Shown: positions 1 to 9,090 of the stretch, piece after piece | Layout: each line of letters starts with the position of its first letter | How positions within the stretch are numbered: the first letter of the stretch is position 1 | DNA from: Pantoea sp. Ep11b | GTDB lineage: Bacteria; Pseudomonadota; Gammaproteobacteria; Enterobacterales; Enterobacteriaceae | Assembly: GCF_040783975.1 (NCBI RefSeq) | Contig: NZ_CP160632.1 | Location: 62,001-126,000, forward strand | Reading direction: 5' to 3' | DNA length: 64,000 nt | Program-made: the position numbers and the translations under genes | Notes under the pieces: generated by a model | Database searches by the model: none | Seen by the model: the letters and a program-made list of their open reading frames with translations, nothing else | What the model was told of the DNA's origin: nothing

Positions 1-539
1 AAAACTTTAACCAGCGTATCAGACATCCCGGCGGCTTCCGGCTCTACAACGCGGCGTCAGAGCGCGTCTGGCTGACCCCTTCTGGCCGTGCGCAGTTTAA
101 GGTGATGCAGGGCATCAATGAAGATCCCCGCTCGCTCAAGTGCCATGATCTGGTGCTGACCACGCTGCGCAGTCATGACCAGTACAACACCACCCTCTAC
201 GGGCTTAATGACCGCTATCGTGGCGTGACGGGCCGTCGCGATGTGCTGTTTATCAACGGCGAAGAGGCGGAAAGACGGCAGGTGCGGAGCGGTGACCGTG
301 TTGATCTGGTGGCGCTGGATCCGGCGGGTAATCCCACGTCGCGCCAGATGAAGAACCTGACCATCGTGATTATCGATATGGCACCAGGTTCAGTTGGCGC
401 TTACTACCCGGAAGCCAACGTGATGGTTCCGCTCGACAGTCACGATACCAAAAGCGGCATTCCGGCGTACAAGAGCATCCCCATCGCCATGACGCGTGTC
501 ACTGACGAAACCGAAACCACCTCGGGCATGTTACGTTAA
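1..539 (+). CDS. Molybdopterin-dependent oxidoreductase, YdeP/FdhF-like, C-terminal part
   Basis: This is the 3' end of a gene that begins before the window; the frame is open from base 3 to the TAA at 537-539 (178 residues visible). The visible part matches the molybdopterin-dinucleotide-binding C-terminal domain of formate dehydrogenase H-like oxidoreductases, and resembles E. coli YdeP most: LRSHDQYNTTLYGLNDRYRGV, then a beta-rich stretch ending in GAYYPEANVMVPLDS and KSIPIAMTRV. Family knowledge: such proteins are cytoplasmic Mo- or W-bis-MGD enzymes, and YdeP has been linked to acid resistance. The catalytic Cys/Sec and Fe-S motifs lie outside the window, so the substrate cannot be judged. 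Assignment to the superfamily is firm; the YdeP subgroup is likely. Confidence 0.8.
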   Translation, partial: NFNQRIRHPGGFRLYNAASERVWLTPSGRAQFKVMQGINEDPRSLKCHDLVLTTLRSHDQYNTTLYGLNDRYRGVTGRRDVLFINGEEAERRQVRSGDRVDLVALDPAGNPTSRQMKNLTIVIIDMAPGSVGAYYPEANVMVPLDSHDTKSGIPAYKSIPIAMTRVTDETETTSGMLR

Positions 540-748
540 CCTCCTGTTCTGTCAGCGTGACCGGACGCCTGGTCACGCTGTTTTCCTCAGCTTCTCCCCT
601 CTTCCTTGCCGGTTTTCCCCGTTAAGCACAGCGCGTGAAGCATCATCTGTTGCGGCATCGTATACACTACAAAGCGGTATACCGCTTTCATGAACGACCA
701 TCTCTTTACTGCCTGCGCTGACGGTCAGCGCCCTACCGGAAAATTGCC

Positions 749-1867
749 ATGTTTCACCTGATTTTCAGCTTACCCAGCTGGTATGTCATTGCGCGCGTTA
801 TTATTCCTTTGTCTCTGCCTCTGGCCCTTAAGCTCCTGCTCTCCGCTCTGGTGCTGCTGGCCTCACAGTATCTGCTGGTGAGTCGCTTCACGTCGGGCGG
901 CCTCTTCTCCGCTGAAATGCCCCGCCTCATCATCATTCTGTTCAACTGGGCTTACAGCACGGTTCTGCTGCTGGCGCTGTTACAGATGCTGATGGATGCC
1001 GTGATGCTGCTCGCCCTGCTGCTGCGTCATCCGCTGGAGCTGGTTCCCGGCGTGCGCTACCTGGCCGTTTGCCTGGCGATGGGGCTGGCGGTGGTCGGGG
1101 TGCAGCAGGCTATCCGGGTTCCGCCGGTGAAAGAGGTGACGCTGGTGTTACCCAACCTGCCCGCGGAGTTCGAGGGTTATCAGCTTCTGCAACTGACGGA
1201 CCTGCACATTACCCGGCTGTTTAATGCCGCCTGGACCCGCGCGATGGTGGAACGGGCGATGTCCCTGAACGCCGATCTGATCGTAGTGACGGGCGATGTC
1301 ATTGATGGCAGCCTGGCGCACCGGCGGCATGATGTTGCGCCGCTGAGCGGGCTTGCCGCTCCTGACGGCGTCTGGGCAATTACCGGCAACCACGAATATT
1401 TCTTTCATCAGGCGATCTGGACAGCCCATCTGGCGTCGCTCGGGCTGCAGCCGCTACTTAACAGTCATACCGTCATCCGGCGCGGCAACGCGAAGCTGGT
1501 GATCGCCGGTCTGCCGGATGCCTCCGCGCCCGGCAGAAACGCGACCGGACCCGATCTGGCGCGCGCGCTGGACCAGGCACCAGACGACGCGCCCGTGATC
1601 CTGCTGGATCATCAGCCCCGCAATGCCCGTCAGAACGCGGCACGGGGCGTGGATGTGCAGCTCTCCGGTCATACGCATGGCGGCCTGATTATCGGGCTGG
1701 ATCGGCTGTTTGCGAAGCCCAACGCTGGCTTCGTCTCCGGGCTTTATCAGGTCGATGGGATGCAGCTCTATGTGAATAACGGCACGGCGCTCTGGCCGGG
1801 CATGGCGGTCCGGCTGGGCCGCCCCTCGGAACTGACGCGGATCACCCTGCGTCGTCAGCCGCAGTAG
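749..1867 (+). CDS. Membrane-anchored metallophosphoesterase (YkuE/YaeI-like)
   Basis: A 372-residue protein. The first ~120 residues hold about four hydrophobic segments (SLPLALKLLLSALVLLASQY and following), then a calcineurin-like phosphoesterase domain. Metal-binding motifs are all present in order: DLHI, GDVIDG, GNHEYF, LLDHQP and SGHTHGG, giving the full set of Asp, His and Asn ligands for a dimetal centre. Family knowledge: related YkuE/YaeI proteins hydrolyse phosphodiesters or phospholipid-type pyrophosphates at the membrane; the substrate here is unknown. The ATG at 749 has only a weak GGA-type ribosome site. It stands between unrelated genes on the same strand, 71 bases ahead of the next. 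Confidence 0.82.
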   Translation: MFHLIFSLPSWYVIARVIIPLSLPLALKLLLSALVLLASQYLLVSRFTSGGLFSAEMPRLIIILFNWAYSTVLLLALLQMLMDAVMLLALLLRHPLELVPGVRYLAVCLAMGLAVVGVQQAIRVPPVKEVTLVLPNLPAEFEGYQLLQLTDLHITRLFNAAWTRAMVERAMSLNADLIVVTGDVIDGSLAHRRHDVAPLSGLAAPDGVWAITGNHEYFFHQAIWTAHLASLGLQPLLNSHTVIRRGNAKLVIAGLPDASAPGRNATGPDLARALDQAPDDAPVILLDHQPRNARQNAARGVDVQLSGHTHGGLIIGLDRLFAKPNAGFVSGLYQVDGMQLYVNNGTALWPGMAVRLGRPSELTRITLRRQPQ

Positions 1868-1938
1868 CCTCTCGCCAGCCGATGAGTGGGCGGATTTCGC
1901 CGGACGGCATAAGCTTGAGTGAGATAAAGGAGATCACT

Positions 1939-2739
1939 ATGACGATGTTATGTACCGCCTGCGGCACCGGTTACCCTCTTCAGGCCACCTATCCGCACTG
2001 CAAAATCTGTGAGGATGAGCGCCAGTTTGTTCCGGCCGACGGTCAGCACTGGATCGCGCTGGACGCGCTGCGCGCGACCCATGCCAATCAGTGGAAGGCG
2101 CACAGCGACAGGCTGCTGAGTATCAAAACCGTGCCGGCCTTTGCCATTAATCAGCGCGCCTTTCTGCTGCGCACCCCGCACGGCAATGTGCTCTGGGACT
2201 GCATTGCCAATCTGGATAACGCCACCTGCACTCTGATCACGGCGCTGGGCGGCATTGATGCGATTGCGATTTCGCATCCGCATTACTACACCACCATGCA
2301 GGAGTGGGCCGAAGCCTTTGACGCGCCCATTCATCTGCACGCCCGCGATCGGCAGTGGATTGTGCGGGAGAGTCCGCATATCCGCTTCTGGGAGGGGGAA
2401 TCACTGACGCTGATGCCCTCCATTACGCTGATACGACTGGGCGGACATTTTCCCGGCGGCAACGTGCTGCACTGGGATGAGCATGGCGGCGTCGTGCTGG
2501 CGGGTGACATTATTCAGGTTACGCCGGGTGCGCATGGCGCGTCCTTTATGTGGAGCTATCCCAATATGCTACCGCTGTCGGCCGCAACGGCAGGCGATAT
2601 TCTGCACCGGCTTTCCGGCGTGACGTTTGATCGGCTCTATGGTGCTTTTGACGGTCAGGATATGCCTTACCAGGCTAAAGAGAAGGTGATGCGGTCGGGA
2701 AAACGCTATCTGGCCTGTCTGCGGGATCATCAGGCATAG
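1939..2739 (+). CDS. Metallo-beta-lactamase-fold protein with N-terminal Cys cluster
   Basis: A 266-residue protein. I start it at ATG 1939 because AAGGAG lies at 1927-1932; an in-frame upstream extension to 1882 has no ribosome site. The N-terminus carries CTACG and CKIC, four Cys that could bind zinc. The following domain has the beta-lactamase-fold pattern (VLWDCIANLD, AIAISHPHYY, GGHFPGGN, GVVLAGD), but the usual HxHxDH motif is reduced to HPHYYTTMQEW, which keeps H-x-H and loses the Asp-His pair. GDII and the GGHFPGG histidine remain. It may be a single-metal or non-hydrolytic member. No pathway is suggested by its neighbours, and it ends convergently with the chemoreceptor gene. Confidence 0.7.
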   Translation: MTMLCTACGTGYPLQATYPHCKICEDERQFVPADGQHWIALDALRATHANQWKAHSDRLLSIKTVPAFAINQRAFLLRTPHGNVLWDCIANLDNATCTLITALGGIDAIAISHPHYYTTMQEWAEAFDAPIHLHARDRQWIVRESPHIRFWEGESLTLMPSITLIRLGGHFPGGNVLHWDEHGGVVLAGDIIQVTPGAHGASFMWSYPNMLPLSAATAGDILHRLSGVTFDRLYGAFDGQDMPYQAKEKVMRSGKRYLACLRDHQA

Positions 2740-2760
2740 CGGGATGGAATGCCTGAAAGC

Positions 2761-2786
2761 AGACAGCCACCCGCAGGTGGCTGTCT
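2761..2786. terminator. Bidirectional hairpin between convergent genes
   Basis: An 11-bp perfect stem (AGACAGCCACC with GGTGGCTGTCT) and a 4-base loop lie between the stops of the MBL-fold gene and the convergent chemoreceptor gene. There is no T-tract, so it may be a weak or Rho-assisted terminator serving both. Confidence 0.6.
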
Positions 2787-2793
2787 GGCGCCG

Positions 2794-4719
2794 TTATGCC
2801 GTCTGGAACACGGCCACCATCGTGCGAAGCTGCCCTGCCCGCGCGGCCAGCTCATCGGCTGACGAGGCTGACTCTTCCACCAGCACGGCGTTCTGCTGCG
2901 TTACCTGATCCATCTGGTTCACCGCAATATTGACCTGCAGGATGCCGCTGCTCTGCTCTTCCGATGAGGAGGAGATATCACGCATCAGCTGAGAGGTCTG
3001 TTCAATGGCGCTGACGCTCTGCTTCACCTTGTCGCTGGCGTTCTGCGCCATCGCAATGCCTTCCTGCGCATGACCCACTGACTGCTCGATCAGGCCCTTG
3101 ATCTCTTTTGCTGCACTGGCCGAACGTTGTGCCAGCGCCCGGACTTCGGAGGCCACCACCGCAAACCCTTTGCCCTGCTCACCGGCACGCGCCGCTTCCA
3201 CCGCCGCATTCAGCGCCAGAATATTGGTCTGGAAGGCGATGCTGTCGATGACCGAGGTAATCTCTTCAATTTTACCCGAGCTGCCACGGATTTTATGCAT
3301 GGTTTCCATCACGGAATCCATGGCGGCCCCACTGGAGAGTGCCGCCTGGGTCGCGGACTCGGCGCGATCCGAGGCAAAGCGGGTGTTATCCGCATTCTGC
3401 TGAATGATGGCGGCCAGCTGCTCCATACTGGCCGCCGTTTCCGCCAGTGAAGCCGCCTGCTCCTCGGTGCGTGACGACAGGTCACCATTGCCGCGCGCGA
3501 TCTCTTCCGATGAATTTGCAATCGTGGCAGCGTTGGTTTTGATATCGGACACCAGCTGGGAAAGACGCTGCTGCATGCGCAGCAGTGCATTCAGCAATTC
3601 CGCCATTTCGTTGCTGCCGGAAACGGTCATCAGTGCCGTCAGGTCGCCTGCTGCCACACGGCTGGCCACTTCTACCGCCTCTTTGACCGGACGCGTTACC
3701 GAGCGGGTGATCATGACAGCCACAATAATGGCCAGCAGCGCCACCGTCAGCAGGCCTGCCAGCAGCAGATACTGTGACTGGCGTTTCTGTTCGATCTGAA
3801 CCTCCATCATCTGCTCCAGCCGGATGCTGCTCTGGTTGCCCAGTTCGGCGTAACGGTTGATCGCCTGCGTGAAGACCCGGACATATTCAACCGGTGCCAC
3901 GCTGGCGTGCCCGCTGACAAAAAGGCTATCCGCCAGCTGCAGCGCATCCTGTGCCTGCTGACCGGCTTCCTGAGCCAGCCCGGAAAAGGCACTTTTCAGC
4001 GCCGGTTCAATGGAAAAAACTTTGTCCATGTTTTTGCTGAACTGCGTCAGCGCCGTTCTGCCGTTGTCGATTTGAAACGCCAGACGACTGCGATCGGTAT
4101 CTGAGATGTTACCGGACGCAATCAGCGAGGTGCCATTGGCGCGGATCTGACCCAGGGTTTCAGTCAGCAGCGGCAGGCGGCTGTAAATACTGACGATCAG
4201 CTGATAGGTATTTAAATCTGCATCCAGCGAGAGCTGATAGAAATCCAGCACATCCTGATTCGTATCAAGCAGACCCTGAATCAGATGCGCGTGGCGTGTC
4301 AGGCTGGTTGCCAGCGTCAGCTGGCCCGCATTGATATCATTCTGCAACTGATCCCACTCCTGAGTAACCCGCTGCAGCAACTTCAGCGGAGGCGCCTGTT
4401 CATCATCCTTGCGCAGATCGTCCTCAATCGTCCGGATTAACGTGTTGATTTGTGTTACCAGTTCCATACGGGGTGCGTTATCTGCCTTATTCAGGGAGAT
4501 GGCGATAGCGCTCTCTGCACGATGGCGCTGCAACAGGTTGAGAAGTTTCAGGACTTTTTTCTCAACCGGTATACCCGATAGCTCAACATTTTTAGTTTCA
4601 ATAAGTTCATTGCCCGTCTGCATAAACAGGAAGGTAGGGAGAATAAACAGTATTAACGCAAATGAACCCAGTAACAGGAACTTCGCAGGTAAATTAATCC
4701 GGTCGAGTATTTTCTTCAT
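2794..4719 (-). CDS. Methyl-accepting chemotaxis protein (first of three)
   Basis: A 641-residue transmembrane chemoreceptor. I start at the ATG at 4719 ([14 protein letters not shown]), because the 15-residue upstream extension is unlike MCP N-termini. Layout: short cytoplasmic tail, TM1 at about 10-32, a ~300-residue helical periplasmic sensor beginning with [15 protein letters not shown]2 ([20 protein letters not shown]), a HAMP domain, then the methyl-accepting coiled coil with [17 protein letters not shown] and the conserved hairpin tip [20 protein letters not shown]. The C-terminus stops at MVAVFQTA and lacks the NWETF-type CheR/CheB tether seen in the neighbouring receptor, so it probably depends on other receptors for efficient adaptation. 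The ligand is unknown. No sigma-28 promoter is visible upstream. Confidence 0.93.
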   Translation of the reverse strand: MKKILDRINLPAKFLLLGSFALILFILPTFLFMQTGNELIETKNVELSGIPVEKKVLKLLNLLQRHRAESAIAISLNKADNAPRMELVTQINTLIRTIEDDLRKDDEQAPPLKLLQRVTQEWDQLQNDINAGQLTLATSLTRHAHLIQGLLDTNQDVLDFYQLSLDADLNTYQLIVSIYSRLPLLTETLGQIRANGTSLIASGNISDTDRSRLAFQIDNGRTALTQFSKNMDKVFSIEPALKSAFSGLAQEAGQQAQDALQLADSLFVSGHASVAPVEYVRVFTQAINRYAELGNQSSIRLEQMMEVQIEQKRQSQYLLLAGLLTVALLAIIVAVMITRSVTRPVKEAVEVASRVAAGDLTALMTVSGSNEMAELLNALLRMQQRLSQLVSDIKTNAATIANSSEEIARGNGDLSSRTEEQAASLAETAASMEQLAAIIQQNADNTRFASDRAESATQAALSSGAAMDSVMETMHKIRGSSGKIEEITSVIDSIAFQTNILALNAAVEAARAGEQGKGFAVVASEVRALAQRSASAAKEIKGLIEQSVGHAQEGIAMAQNASDKVKQSVSAIEQTSQLMRDISSSSEEQSSGILQVNIAVNQMDQVTQQNAVLVEESASSADELAARAGQLRTMVAVFQTA

Positions 4720-5279
4720 TATTTCCGCTCTGATGTGTGTGAGGTGTGCAGGGGAGCCATGCACAAAATGTGTGATGTAATTTTATTTTTACCTTTTTTG
4801 TGCCATAGCCATACGCGCCCTGTCTGGCGAAATAATGCTATGAACAAAGGGGATTCCTTTAAACGTTCAGAAATACATATCACAACGGAAAGGAGTATAG
4901 GTTGCGTTCTGTTATTTTACAGTGGATAAAATGACGATATTTACTGCAACTTTCGCTTAAGCCAAACCCGATAATATACATATAAAACAGAGAGATAAAT
5001 CAATAGTACTGCATTAAATCATTTTAGCCGTTAGCCTGACTTCAGCATGGGTGCGATGAAAAAAAATAAATTCAAGATAAACAGGTCGTCGCCGATAACT
5101 GCGCTTCGCGGTCTGTCTTATCAATTATCATTCCGCTATTAACCACTATCCCCTCTTTCAACTGAAATAGCGCCGCCACCGCCTGTACCTCTGAAGAGGT
5201 AATCTGTTCTTTCCTTTTTTATTATGAAATCGTTTTCATCCATTTTTAACACAGGCGTCTGTTTTACTTTTCGCAGGAA
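4720..5279. other. Gene-free AT-rich interval between two chemoreceptor genes
   Basis: About 560 bases without a credible gene. It must carry the promoter of the first chemoreceptor, but I find no TAAA-N15-GCCGATAA element on the minus strand. A forward GCCGATAA at 5089-5096 has no correctly spaced upstream box. Nothing else recognised. Confidence 0.5.
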
Positions 5280-5306
5280 TAAAAAAAGCCCCCATAGTGT
5301 GGAGGC
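5280..5306 (-). terminator. Rho-independent terminator of the second chemoreceptor gene
   Basis: On the minus strand GCCTCC, a short loop and GGGGGC (one G-T pair) are followed by seven T residues, 22 bases past the stop codon of the chemoreceptor gene at 5328. Confidence 0.75.
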
Positions 5307-5327
5307 CATGATATGACGCATCAGCAA

Positions 5328-6986
5328 TCAGAAGCTTTCCCAGTTTGCCTGCGCCACATCGATGCGCTGGCGCTCAGGCCAGGGCGGCTGAAAAGCCGGT
5401 CGACGCAAAGACGCCGCCTGCGGCTGCGGCGCGGCACGTCTGTTACTCTCCAGCGTAAAGCTGGCGACCAGGCCTGACAGCGTCTCCGCCTGCTCCTGTA
5501 GCGATTTCGAGGCGGATGACGCTTCTTCCACCAGCGAGGCGTTCTGCTGTGTCACCTCATCCATCTGGCCAATCGCCTGATGAACCTGCTCAATGCCTTT
5601 GCTCTGCTCAGACGTTGCCGCTGCAATCTCATTGACCAGATCGGCGACCTGCTGAATTGCCTGCCGGACATTTTCACTGTTTGAACCGACTCCGCCTGCC
5701 TGCTCTAAGCCCTGTTCAACCTGTGAAACGGACGTTGAAATCAGATCCTTAATCTCGCGTGCGGCAGAAGAGGAGCGCTGTGCAAGGTTACGCACTTCGG
5801 AGGCGACCACCGCAAAGCCGCGGCCATGTTCACCGGCACGCGCCGCTTCAACCGCCGCATTCAGTGCCAGAATATTGGTCTGAAACGCGATACCCTCGAT
5901 CAGCCCGGTGATTTCAGAGATTTTGGCCGAGCTGGCGCGGATATCATCCATCGTTGTCAGCATCTGCTTCACGGCTGTGCCATTCTGGATTGACATCTGA
6001 TTGGCGCTATTGGCCAGTGTGCTGGCCTGATTTGCGCCTTCTGCGTTCTGCCGCACCGTTTCGCTCAGCGTCGCCATACTGGCGGACGTCTGCTCCAGCG
6101 AAGCCGCCTGCTCTTCGGTACGCGCCGAAAGATCTTCATTGCCCGCTGCGATCTGCGTCGAACCGGTGCTGACCGATTGTGCTGCGTGACTGACAGAGAG
6201 CAGCGTGCCGGATACCCGGGCCAGCAGCTGGTTGAAGGCTGACGCCGTTTTGCTGATTTCATCCTTTCCGCGAACCTCAGCCGTCTGGGTCAGGTCAAGG
6301 GTATGACTCACCTGCGTCATGGTATTGACCATGCCAGTCAGACTTTTTCTGATGCCCAGGATAACCCTGGTGGAGAAGGCAGCCAGTATCAGGATCAACA
6401 GCAGTGAGCCGCCCGACATTCCCCACAGGGTCCGGGCGTAGATGCGCTTGTTCTCAGCGCGGAGCTGTTCGCCAATGTCGATATTCAACTGAATCTGACG
6501 GGTGTAATCGGACTCCAGCTTGCGGGCTGCGGCACCTATACCATTCTCGCCCTGTAGCAGTGGCAACGTGACGTTGTCATCATGGGCGCGCGATGCGGCC
6601 AGAAAGGCGGGTAATGCGCTGCGCACGGCATCCAGGTCTTTTTCAGCCTGCTCAGTTAATGCCCTGTCTTCTTCATTCGAGATGTCGTTCGCCATGTAAT
6701 AGGCATTCAACGCCTTAATCTGCTGCAGCAGATTCTCGATACGCTCTTCCGCAGCCGGAAATTTTTCCGCATCGCGGGTGCTGTGATGGCGATAAAGCGC
6801 GATGCCCAACTGATTGGTGACGCTGATCGATTTGTTCAGGTCGCGAATGCTGGGCACCGCATTTGTCTGCACATATTCGAAACGCGACTGAAAGCCCGAA
6901 ATGACAGATAAAGAAATAATCACCAATGCAATCAGCGACATTGCAAGCAGTGAGAAGATTAGCATAAGACGCTGTGTAATAGTCAT
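5328..6986 (-). CDS. Methyl-accepting chemotaxis protein with NWESF tether
   Basis: A 552-residue chemoreceptor of Tar/Tsr layout. TM1 lies at about 9-30 (LIFSLLAMSLIALVIISLSV), followed by a ~150-residue four-helix-type periplasmic domain, TM2 (GMSGGSLLLILILAAFSTRV), HAMP, the methylation region EEQAASLEQTSASMATLSET and the hairpin tip [20 protein letters not shown]. The protein ends in NWESF, the pentapeptide that tethers CheR and CheB, so it should be a high-abundance-type receptor able to help others adapt. A sigma-28 promoter match sits 54 bases upstream of the ATG and a terminator follows the stop, so it is a single-gene flagellar-class transcript. Ligand unknown. Confidence 0.95.
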   Translation of the reverse strand: MTITQRLMLIFSLLAMSLIALVIISLSVISGFQSRFEYVQTNAVPSIRDLNKSISVTNQLGIALYRHHSTRDAEKFPAAEERIENLLQQIKALNAYYMANDISNEEDRALTEQAEKDLDAVRSALPAFLAASRAHDDNVTLPLLQGENGIGAAARKLESDYTRQIQLNIDIGEQLRAENKRIYARTLWGMSGGSLLLILILAAFSTRVILGIRKSLTGMVNTMTQVSHTLDLTQTAEVRGKDEISKTASAFNQLLARVSGTLLSVSHAAQSVSTGSTQIAAGNEDLSARTEEQAASLEQTSASMATLSETVRQNAEGANQASTLANSANQMSIQNGTAVKQMLTTMDDIRASSAKISEITGLIEGIAFQTNILALNAAVEAARAGEHGRGFAVVASEVRNLAQRSSSAAREIKDLISTSVSQVEQGLEQAGGVGSNSENVRQAIQQVADLVNEIAAATSEQSKGIEQVHQAIGQMDEVTQQNASLVEEASSASKSLQEQAETLSGLVASFTLESNRRAAPQPQAASLRRPAFQPPWPERQRIDVAQANWESF

Positions 6987-7040
6987 GAAGAGATCCCCGG
7001 TAGAAGATAAAACTAAAAATGGCCAACATGCCGATCATTC

Positions 7041-7067
7041 TTATCGGCGGCCGTGTGCGGGGCTTTA
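7041..7067 (-). promoter_or_regulatory. Sigma-28 (FliA) promoter of the chemoreceptor gene
   Basis: Read on the minus strand: TAAA (7067-7064), a 15-base spacer, then GCCGATAA (7048-7041). Both boxes and the spacing match the enterobacterial FliA consensus exactly. It points at the chemoreceptor start at 6986. Confidence 0.88.
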
Positions 7068-7575
7068 ACGGATCACAGCGCCGTTATTTTTATCTTGCGA
7101 CTGTCAAAAAATGAACTAAGTAAGAGCCCGACGCTTGCAGGCTGCGTGCGACTGTTAGCGGTATTGGTGGCAACGCCACCGGCCATGCCGGGCTACCTCT
7201 CTCTGCTGTATAGCCCTGCGCATCCGACACCCTTTCGCCCCTGCTCTGGTCTCCCTGCCGGAGTGATACGCTGCCGGCGATCGGATCGTCACCTATAAGA
7301 TGGCCCTCCGGGTTCAGGCACGTTCAGGTAATCTGCCTGATCAGACATAAAGAGAAGAGACGCGAATAGGCTGCCCTGCGGTTGTTTAACTTAACAGCGA
7401 ACTCAGCGGTCAGCCTGCTGACCGCGACAGGCTGAGATTTTAGCCATTTGTGGCAGGGCCAGATTAAATCAGTGAATCGGCTGGCGGAATGCTGATTCTG
7501 GTCTATGCTCACTGGCCCGACCAGGCTTAAGCCTGTCAGGAATCAATAACGCGTACAATAAAAAAGGTCGTTGTC
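7068..7575. other. Gene-free interval with a perfect 9-bp-arm palindrome
   Basis: About 500 bases with no convincing gene; the small open frames lack ribosome sites. The one structured element is GCGGTCAGC-CT-GCTGACCGC at 7406-7425, an inverted repeat with only two central bases. This is more like a dimeric operator than a terminator because no T-tract follows. It lies 150 bases upstream of the gene at 7576. Confidence 0.5.
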
Positions 7576-7905
7576 ATGAATTTAGCTCAATTTGAAACCA
7601 GAACCGGTCTTTGGCCACACATGCAATTTACGGACGTTGAATATGAAGTGTGCAGCAGAGGCGTGGAGATCTACGCCATCGATGTCAGCCGCCAGACCAA
7701 AAGCAAGCTGTTCATCTGTCGCGTTGCAAATGAGCAGCAGGCCGCCTCGCTGACAGCGCAGTTTAAAGAAGGGTTACCGAAGATAAAGCTCAAAAAACGC
7801 AAAATCGCGATGAAGCGGGCCAGCATCGCCTGTGAGAAAAGCGCTGTTACCAGTGCAAACTATCAGGATCGGGCTGCACAGCGTCAGTCTGCCTCCAGAC
7901 CCTGA
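7576..7905 (+). CDS. Hypothetical protein, basic C-terminus
   Basis: A 109-residue protein I do not recognise. The ATG at 7576 follows AAAAAAGGTCG, a plausible ribosome site. The first ~70 residues are predicted soluble and compact (MQFTDVEYEVCSRGVEIYAI, FICRVANEQQAASLTAQFK); the rest is basic (KIKLKKRKIAMKRAS) and then low-complexity, ending QRQSASRP. The basic stretch could bind nucleic acid, but that is only a composition argument. It stands alone between two gene-free stretches. Codon use up to about residue 75 looks coding, so I take it as real; its tail may be less reliable. Confidence 0.5.
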   Translation: MNLAQFETRTGLWPHMQFTDVEYEVCSRGVEIYAIDVSRQTKSKLFICRVANEQQAASLTAQFKEGLPKIKLKKRKIAMKRASIACEKSAVTSANYQDRAAQRQSASRP

Positions 7906-8441
7906 CTGGAGAACAGGCCAGCGTTTTCAGCGGCGGCCGGCCCTGGGATGCCTGCCTTTATCTTTGTTCTGGTGCTGCGGCGCGTTGAAAGGCGCATCGC
8001 GGCAACCTGACACAGACGGCACTTCCCCGCCTCAACGGAGATGTCACGGAAAGCAGAGACAGGGTTCACTGATTTGCCACGCGCGTTGTGCTGTCGCAAA
8101 GTCGCGGGGAGTGACAGAACAGCGCGCCCACGTCATCACGCCGTATCGCTTCCCTGAATGCGGTCTGGATCTCATGATCCCGAAACTTACACCTGGGTAG
8201 GGGCATCCTCTAAGCAGGAAGTCACTGTGCTGAGAAACAGTGGAAGGGATCAGGTCTGTACGCTTAACCGGTAATGGATGCGGAAATGAAGGCAGATTGT
8301 GGCCAGCGATAGCCGAAGCGGCAGTGTCAGGCAGACTTTAATCCAAATCTTAGAAATCGTTTTCAGAACAGATTAACTTACTGATTTTGAAATACTTTAA
8401 CCATGGTTAAATTTTGAACGATTTGCACGCTCATGAAAAAA

Positions 8442-8479
8442 AGGGCTAACCGCAGCGGCATCTCAGGCGGTTTTGCCCT
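8442..8479 (+). other. Stem-loop AGGGC/GCCCT with inner AACCGC/GCGGTT
   Basis: AGGGC at 8442-8446 and AACCGC at 8448-8453 pair with GCGGTT at 8467-8472 and GCCCT at 8475-8479, a two-step stem with a 13-base loop. It is the first of a tight run of three hairpins. Confidence 0.45.
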
Positions 8480-8491
8480 ATCTTTAAATGG

Positions 8492-8522
8492 CGCTGTAAA
8501 GAAATCCACATTTTTTACAGCG
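8492..8522. other. 9-bp stem-loop CGCTGTAAA/TTTACAGCG
   Basis: CGCTGTAAA at 8492-8500 pairs perfectly with TTTACAGCG at 8514-8522, leaving a 13-base loop. The perfect symmetry also fits a protein-binding site. Confidence 0.45.
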
Positions 8523-8540
8523 TGTTCTGACTCCTACCCT

Positions 8541-8568
8541 TGCCCCCTCTGAACAGGGGGCACTTTTT
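8541..8568 (+). terminator. Intrinsic terminator without an upstream gene
   Basis: TGCCCCCT and AGGGGGCA form a perfect 8-bp stem with loop CTGAAC, followed by CTTTTT. This is a textbook Rho-independent terminator on the plus strand, but the nearest upstream plus-strand gene ended over 600 bases earlier. Confidence 0.6.
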
Positions 8569-8894
8569 CCGATTACGGTGAGGAATTCTCCTGAATGCGC
8601 CAGGTCGCCATCCCTGCCCGGTGGGTTAGGTTGAGTTGCCATTTGGAAAAGTGGTTGATTTGTAACCTGATGATTCACAGGCTGAACCAGCGTCGTCCCG
8701 CCCGGTCAGTAATTATTTGAATTGCAATGAATTTCCCGAATCTGCCGGAAAACTGAACGTTACCGGCTGTAAAAGCCAGCCAGAACAGCATGGTGCGGGG
8801 AACAGAAAGTGGGTCATAATCAGGCCCTGCCCGATTGACCGGCGCCTCACCAGGGATGCCGTGACGTAATAATAATGTGATTTTACCGCTGTTT

Positions 8895-8918
8895 GCCCCC
8901 GCTTTTGCAGGGGCTTTT
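8895..8918 (+). terminator. Intrinsic terminator without an upstream gene
   Basis: GCCCCCGC, loop TTTT, GCAGGGGC (one internal mismatch), then TTTT. It sits 170 bases upstream of the BLUF gene and again has no gene before it. Confidence 0.6.
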
Positions 8919-9090
8919 CTCCCTGCCTGACCTTTTTATCTGCTGTTTTACACCGGACTGACAGATCACCTGCCTGTTCGCTTCTGTTGATACGGCAGGC
9001 AGAATCGCACAATGGCCACAGCTCTGCCCTTAAGACGCGATAGTTCTGTGATATGTTTAGTCGGTCGCTATCTGCCATGTGAGTCCGCTT

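Larger units (their letters stand above)
7906..9090. other. Long gene-free interval with four hairpins (possible small-RNA genes)
   Basis: Almost 1.2 kb with no convincing coding gene; open frames on both strands have poor codon use and no ribosome sites. It contains four stem-loops in 500 bases: 8442-8479, 8492-8522, 8541-8562 and 8895-8914. The third and fourth are followed by T-runs on the plus strand and look like intrinsic terminators although no gene precedes them. One or more unannotated transcripts ending at 8568 and 8918 are the simplest reading. Promoters are not clear. Confidence 0.45.

Noticed and set aside
5040..5096. Forward sigma-28-like GCCGATAA at 5089
   Set aside because: TAAA boxes lie 9 and 20 bases upstream, not 15, and no gene follows on that strand.
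5139..5327. 62-codon frame directly after the second chemoreceptor
   Set aside because: It reads through the chemoreceptor's T-tailed terminator and has no ribosome site.
8713..9078. 121-codon minus-strand frame before the BLUF gene
   Set aside because: It runs through an intrinsic terminator, has no ribosome site and its composition is not protein-like.
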